DNA from: Candidatus Melainabacteria bacterium GWA2_34_9
GTDB lineage: Bacteria; Cyanobacteriota; Vampirovibrionia; Gastranaerophilales; UBA9971
Length of the DNA stretch: 8,260 nt
Assembly: GCA_001784535.1 (NCBI GenBank)
Contig: MFRJ01000116.1
Span: 1-8,260, forward strand
Direction: 5' to 3'
In this document: positions 6,445-8,260 of the stretch, piece after piece
How the letters are laid out: every line of letters starts with the position of its first letter
How positions within the stretch are numbered: position 1 is the first letter of the stretch
The notes under the pieces: model-generated
The model's input: the letters and a program-made list of their open reading frames with translations, nothing else
Databases searched by the model: none
What the model was told of the DNA's origin: nothing
Program-made: the position numbers and the translations under genes

Positions 6445-7866
6445 ATGAAAATGAAAACCAAAATAATTTCATTAATTTTATCAATATTTTTGCTTTTTGA
6501 AACACTGCCTGTTTGTGCGGTAAATTCGGCTGCCCAATTTGCGGAAACAGCTCATAATGCTTATAATCAAAATAACTTTCTGAAATCCGCACAGTATTAT
6601 GAAAAAGCATACTCTGTTGAAAAGAATAAAGTCTTTATAGATAACGCAATTACGTCATATTTAAGCTATGCCTTTAATTTAGCAAATGAAAAAAAATATG
6701 ACGAGGCGATAAAATACTGCCGGAAAGTGCTTTCTCTTTGTTCATCTGATCAAAATGCAAAAGAGCTTCTTTCTGATGTTTACTACTCAAGAAGTTCGGA
6801 TTGTTTTTACAGTGGAAATATTGATAAAGCAAGAGAAGACCTTGAAAATTCCTTAAAATACAGCGTACTTCCCGAGCAAGCGCAGAAGGCAAGAGAAGGA
6901 CTTTCTCAGCTTAATAATAATGGAAATCAGCCTGCTTCCGCATTTAAACCTATAAGTATTTCTACTACTAATTCAATGCCTGAGCTTGTAAAACTTATAG
7001 AAATAAAGATTTATGGGAAAGCTCAGGATAAATTACCTGTATCAGAGAGGATTCAAAAGCTTGAAAAAGACGTATTTAATAAAAATTATAACGATGAAAG
7101 TTTAACTCTCAGGTTAGATCGTTTAAAAAAAGCGGTTTTGCCGGAACTTGCACAGAAACCTGTAAATGATTTGACACAGGAGCAGGATTATATTGAGGAT
7201 ATAATTGAGCAGAGTGATGGGACGGCAAGAATTTTTGGAAAGATGCCTATTCTTGTTTATATAGACGATGCGGATGTCAAAACTTATAAGAAATATTATA
7301 GAGATGCTGTCAAAGATGCTATGAAAGATTGGGAAAATGCAAGTTGTGGAAAAATAAAATTCGAAATTTCAAATGATCCGATGAAATCACATTTAAAAGT
7401 TGTTTGGACTGACTATTTTGAAGATTTTGCGTGGCAGCCGGAGCTTAAAAAAGAAGACATATTAGCAGAAAAACAAAAAATAAAGTATGGGAAAGCAAGC
7501 TCTCTTGTCCAAATTGGTTCTATTGCAGCAATGGTACTGGGAAGTCTCGTTGGAATCCCTGTAATTGCTATGGTTGGTTCAGTTGGTGGCTCTGTTGCAT
7601 CTCCTGTTCTTCGATATAAAAGCTTAGATCTTGATGATAGAGTAATGAAAGTTAAAATAAACACGGATTGTACTTCCGGTATGACTAAAGAACAGTCAAT
7701 GGAAAAGATAAAACAGATTGCAATGCACCAGTTAGGACATTCCATAGGAGTTTATGGTCATAGCCCTGACCCTAATGACATAATGTACAGCAATTTTTCT
7801 GTAAAAAAGCTTTCTGATAGAGATAAAAATACCATTAAAGAAATTTATAAAAATGTGAAAATTTAA
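6445..7866 (+). CDS. Secreted TPR protein with a matrixin-like zinc-site domain (catalytic Glu replaced by Gln)
   Basis: The 473-residue protein begins with a signal peptide (KMKTK then a hydrophobic core 7-22; cleavage probably after Ala25, VCA). The mature part should be exported. TPR-like helix pairs follow at about 31-64, 73-107 and 110-147 (AYNQNNFLKSAQYYEKA, KKYDEAIKYCRKVL, GNIDKAREDLENSL). A linker leads to two degenerate repeats (185-228) of the form IYGK…ERIQKLEKDVFNK…RLDRLKK, a type I associate with cyanobacterial-lineage surface proteins. The C-terminal domain starts near 265 (MPILVYIDD) and ends with a matrixin/metzincin signature: His428, His432 and His439 as zinc ligands, Gly435, and the Met-turn DIMY (445-448). 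The general-base glutamate of HExxH is Gln429 (CAG). A glycine-rich hydrophobic stretch (350-390) interrupts the domain. No Shine-Dalgarno precedes the ATG; the -10 is at 6393-6398. Protease ancestry is clear, activity doubtful. Confidence 0.85.
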   Translation: MKMKTKIISLILSIFLLFETLPVCAVNSAAQFAETAHNAYNQNNFLKSAQYYEKAYSVEKNKVFIDNAITSYLSYAFNLANEKKYDEAIKYCRKVLSLCSSDQNAKELLSDVYYSRSSDCFYSGNIDKAREDLENSLKYSVLPEQAQKAREGLSQLNNNGNQPASAFKPISISTTNSMPELVKLIEIKIYGKAQDKLPVSERIQKLEKDVFNKNYNDESLTLRLDRLKKAVLPELAQKPVNDLTQEQDYIEDIIEQSDGTARIFGKMPILVYIDDADVKTYKKYYRDAVKDAMKDWENASCGKIKFEISNDPMKSHLKVVWTDYFEDFAWQPELKKEDILAEKQKIKYGKASSLVQIGSIAAMVLGSLVGIPVIAMVGSVGGSVASPVLRYKSLDLDDRVMKVKINTDCTSGMTKEQSMEKIKQIAMHQLGHSIGVYGHSPDPNDIMYSNFSVKKLSDRDKNTIKEIYKNVKI

Positions 7867-7897
7867 AAGAAAACAGTTGATTTCAGGAATTTATTCG

Positions 7898-8017
7898 TTA
7901 CTTCTTTAATTGATTGAGGTCTTTTTGTTGTATAAAGGAGACTAGGCAAACAAAAATTAAAGATAAAATCAACATTGTTTCGACTATTGTTAGATATTGT
8001 TTGAAAGGTTTATACAT
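7898..8017 (-). CDS. Small single-helix membrane protein, 39 residues
   Basis: The frame opens at an ATG preceded by AGAGGTG with a 7-base spacer, the best Shine-Dalgarno of the 3' third of the window. The same frame can be extended to 8080 (60 residues), but the extension covers the ribosome binding site and the promoter and is unlikely to be translated. The protein is MYKPFKQY, then one hydrophobic helix (about residues 9-29, Cys24), then a polar basic tail (QQKDLNQLKK). This layout fits a small inner-membrane peptide with no enzymatic domain. A -10 box (TATACT, minus strand, 8056-8061) gives a leader of about 30 nt. It converges on the TPR/matrixin gene, 31 bases from its stop. The family is not recognised. 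A longer frame on the plus strand (7914-8129) across the same DNA has no such signals. Confidence 0.6.
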   Translation of the reverse strand: MYKPFKQYLTIVETMLILSLIFVCLVSFIQQKDLNQLKK

Positions 8018-8055
8018 AAATAAACACCTCTTTGATTTCTTCTTATATTGCATAA

Positions 8056-8061
8056 AGTATA
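8056..8061 (-). promoter_or_regulatory. Candidate -10 box of the 39-residue membrane protein gene
   Basis: The minus strand reads TATACT, which would start transcription near 8049 and place the AGAGGTG site (8024-8030 region) within a leader of about 30 nt. There is no clear -35 box or TG extension. Confidence 0.35.
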
Positions 8062-8095
8062 CCGGGCATAATGCTGTCATTAATTTTGGTCCAGT

Positions 8096-8104
8096 TGGTA
8101 TAAT
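8096..8104 (+). promoter_or_regulatory. Extended -10 promoter candidate, upstream of two
   Basis: TGGTATAAT is a perfect extended -10 box. Transcription would start near 8111 and give a leader of about 134 nt to the gene starting at 8245, passing through the AT inverted repeat. It could instead make a short non-coding RNA. No -35 match is seen. Confidence 0.35.
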
Positions 8105-8140
8105 TGTACGACCTTTTAGAGCTAGTTAAAGAAATTTTAA

Positions 8141-8175
8141 TTTTTAATTAATCATTGATAATAATTAATTAAAAA
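8141..8175. repeat. AT-only inverted repeat with 12-bp arms and an 11-nt loop
   Basis: TTTTTAATTAAT (8141-8152) and ATTAATTAAAAA (8164-8175) are perfectly complementary. No G or C occurs in the arms and no U-tract follows in either direction, so it is a poor intrinsic terminator. The right arm lies about 45-55 bases before the start expected from the promoter at 8204-8212, where an A/T-rich UP element would be. Confidence 0.5.
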
Positions 8176-8203
8176 ATCGATTCTGTGTAATTTTATGCTT
8201 TTT

Positions 8204-8212
8204 TGTTATACT
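8204..8212 (+). promoter_or_regulatory. Extended -10 promoter of the gene leaving the right edge
   Basis: TGTTATACT is an extended -10 box. A start near 8219 gives a leader of about 26 nt before the ATG at 8245. The -35 region is a poor match, but an A/T-rich tract (8159-8179) stands at UP-element distance. Confidence 0.5.
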
Positions 8213-8244
8213 AAAAAATTATAAAAAAGATGGAGAGAATGAAA

Positions 8245-8260
8245 ATGACAGAAGCAACAA
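8245..8260 (+). CDS. First codons of a rightward gene running off the window
   Basis: Only MTEAT is visible. The GGAG at 8232-8235 lies 9 bases before the ATG at 8245 but only 3 before the in-frame ATG at 8239, so the inner start is preferred. The extended -10 box at 8204-8212 supports a gene here. The product cannot be identified. Confidence 0.6.

Noticed and set aside
6499..6525. Possible lipoprotein signal (LPVC) in the TPR/matrixin protein
   Set aside because: The residue before Cys24 is Val, not Gly/Ala/Ser, and VCA fits an ordinary signal peptidase site better.
7914..8129. 71-codon open frame on the plus strand
   Set aside because: No ribosome binding site, composition unlike a protein, and it lies antisense to the 39-residue gene, which has strong signals.
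8086..8130. tRNA-like string (GTCCAGTTGGTATAATTG) resembling a D-arm
   Set aside because: No matching acceptor stem, no anticodon stem complement and no T-loop (GTTCGA-like) follow. It is better read as an extended -10 box.

Overview
This is an AT-rich bacterial chromosomal segment with compact coding, single-copy housekeeping genes and no sign of phage, transposon, CRISPR or rRNA/tRNA genes. The lineage cannot be proved from the sequence. Several features suit a non-photosynthetic relative of Cyanobacteria (Melainabacteria/Gastranaerophilales type): low G+C, a LigA whose post-zinc-finger segment (EYWVSRGAMDIDGVG) resembles cyanobacterial ligases, a secreted TPR protein with a matrixin-like C-terminus (…PNDIMY), and a mix of Shine-Dalgarno and non-Shine-Dalgarno starts. 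A low-GC Firmicute or another deep lineage remains possible.

Layout. Positions 1-165 hold a leftward promoter and a ribosome binding site for a gene that starts just outside the left edge. Positions 166-2830 are a leftward block: ligA (NAD-dependent DNA ligase), a two-helix membrane protein coupled to it, and a 55-residue four-cysteine protein that probably also has its own promoter. Positions 2831-3152 hold a probable 52-residue membrane protein (leftward) and a divergent promoter region. Positions 3153-5438 run rightward: a PLP-dependent Orn/Lys/Arg-type decarboxylase, then a DUF151 bifunctional-nuclease-family protein from its own extended -10 promoter, then a tightly coupled three-helix membrane protein. 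The last overlaps tail to tail with a leftward diacylglycerol-kinase-like gene (5435-6322). That gene diverges from a rightward gene for a secreted TPR/matrixin-like protein (6445-7866) across an apparently bidirectional promoter. Positions 7867-8260 hold a 39-residue single-helix membrane protein (leftward, strong ribosome binding site), two candidate rightward promoters around an AT inverted repeat, and the first codons of a rightward gene that leaves the window.

The genes do not form one pathway: DNA repair/replication, polyamine-type metabolism, lipid phosphorylation and envelope functions sit side by side. I see no complete new defence or mobile system. The points most worth following are the matrixin-like domain, whose catalytic glutamate is replaced by glutamine and which carries a glycine-rich hydrophobic insert; the three small proteins; and the promoter architecture (recurrent extended -10 boxes, back-to-back -10 elements, no recognisable intrinsic terminators).
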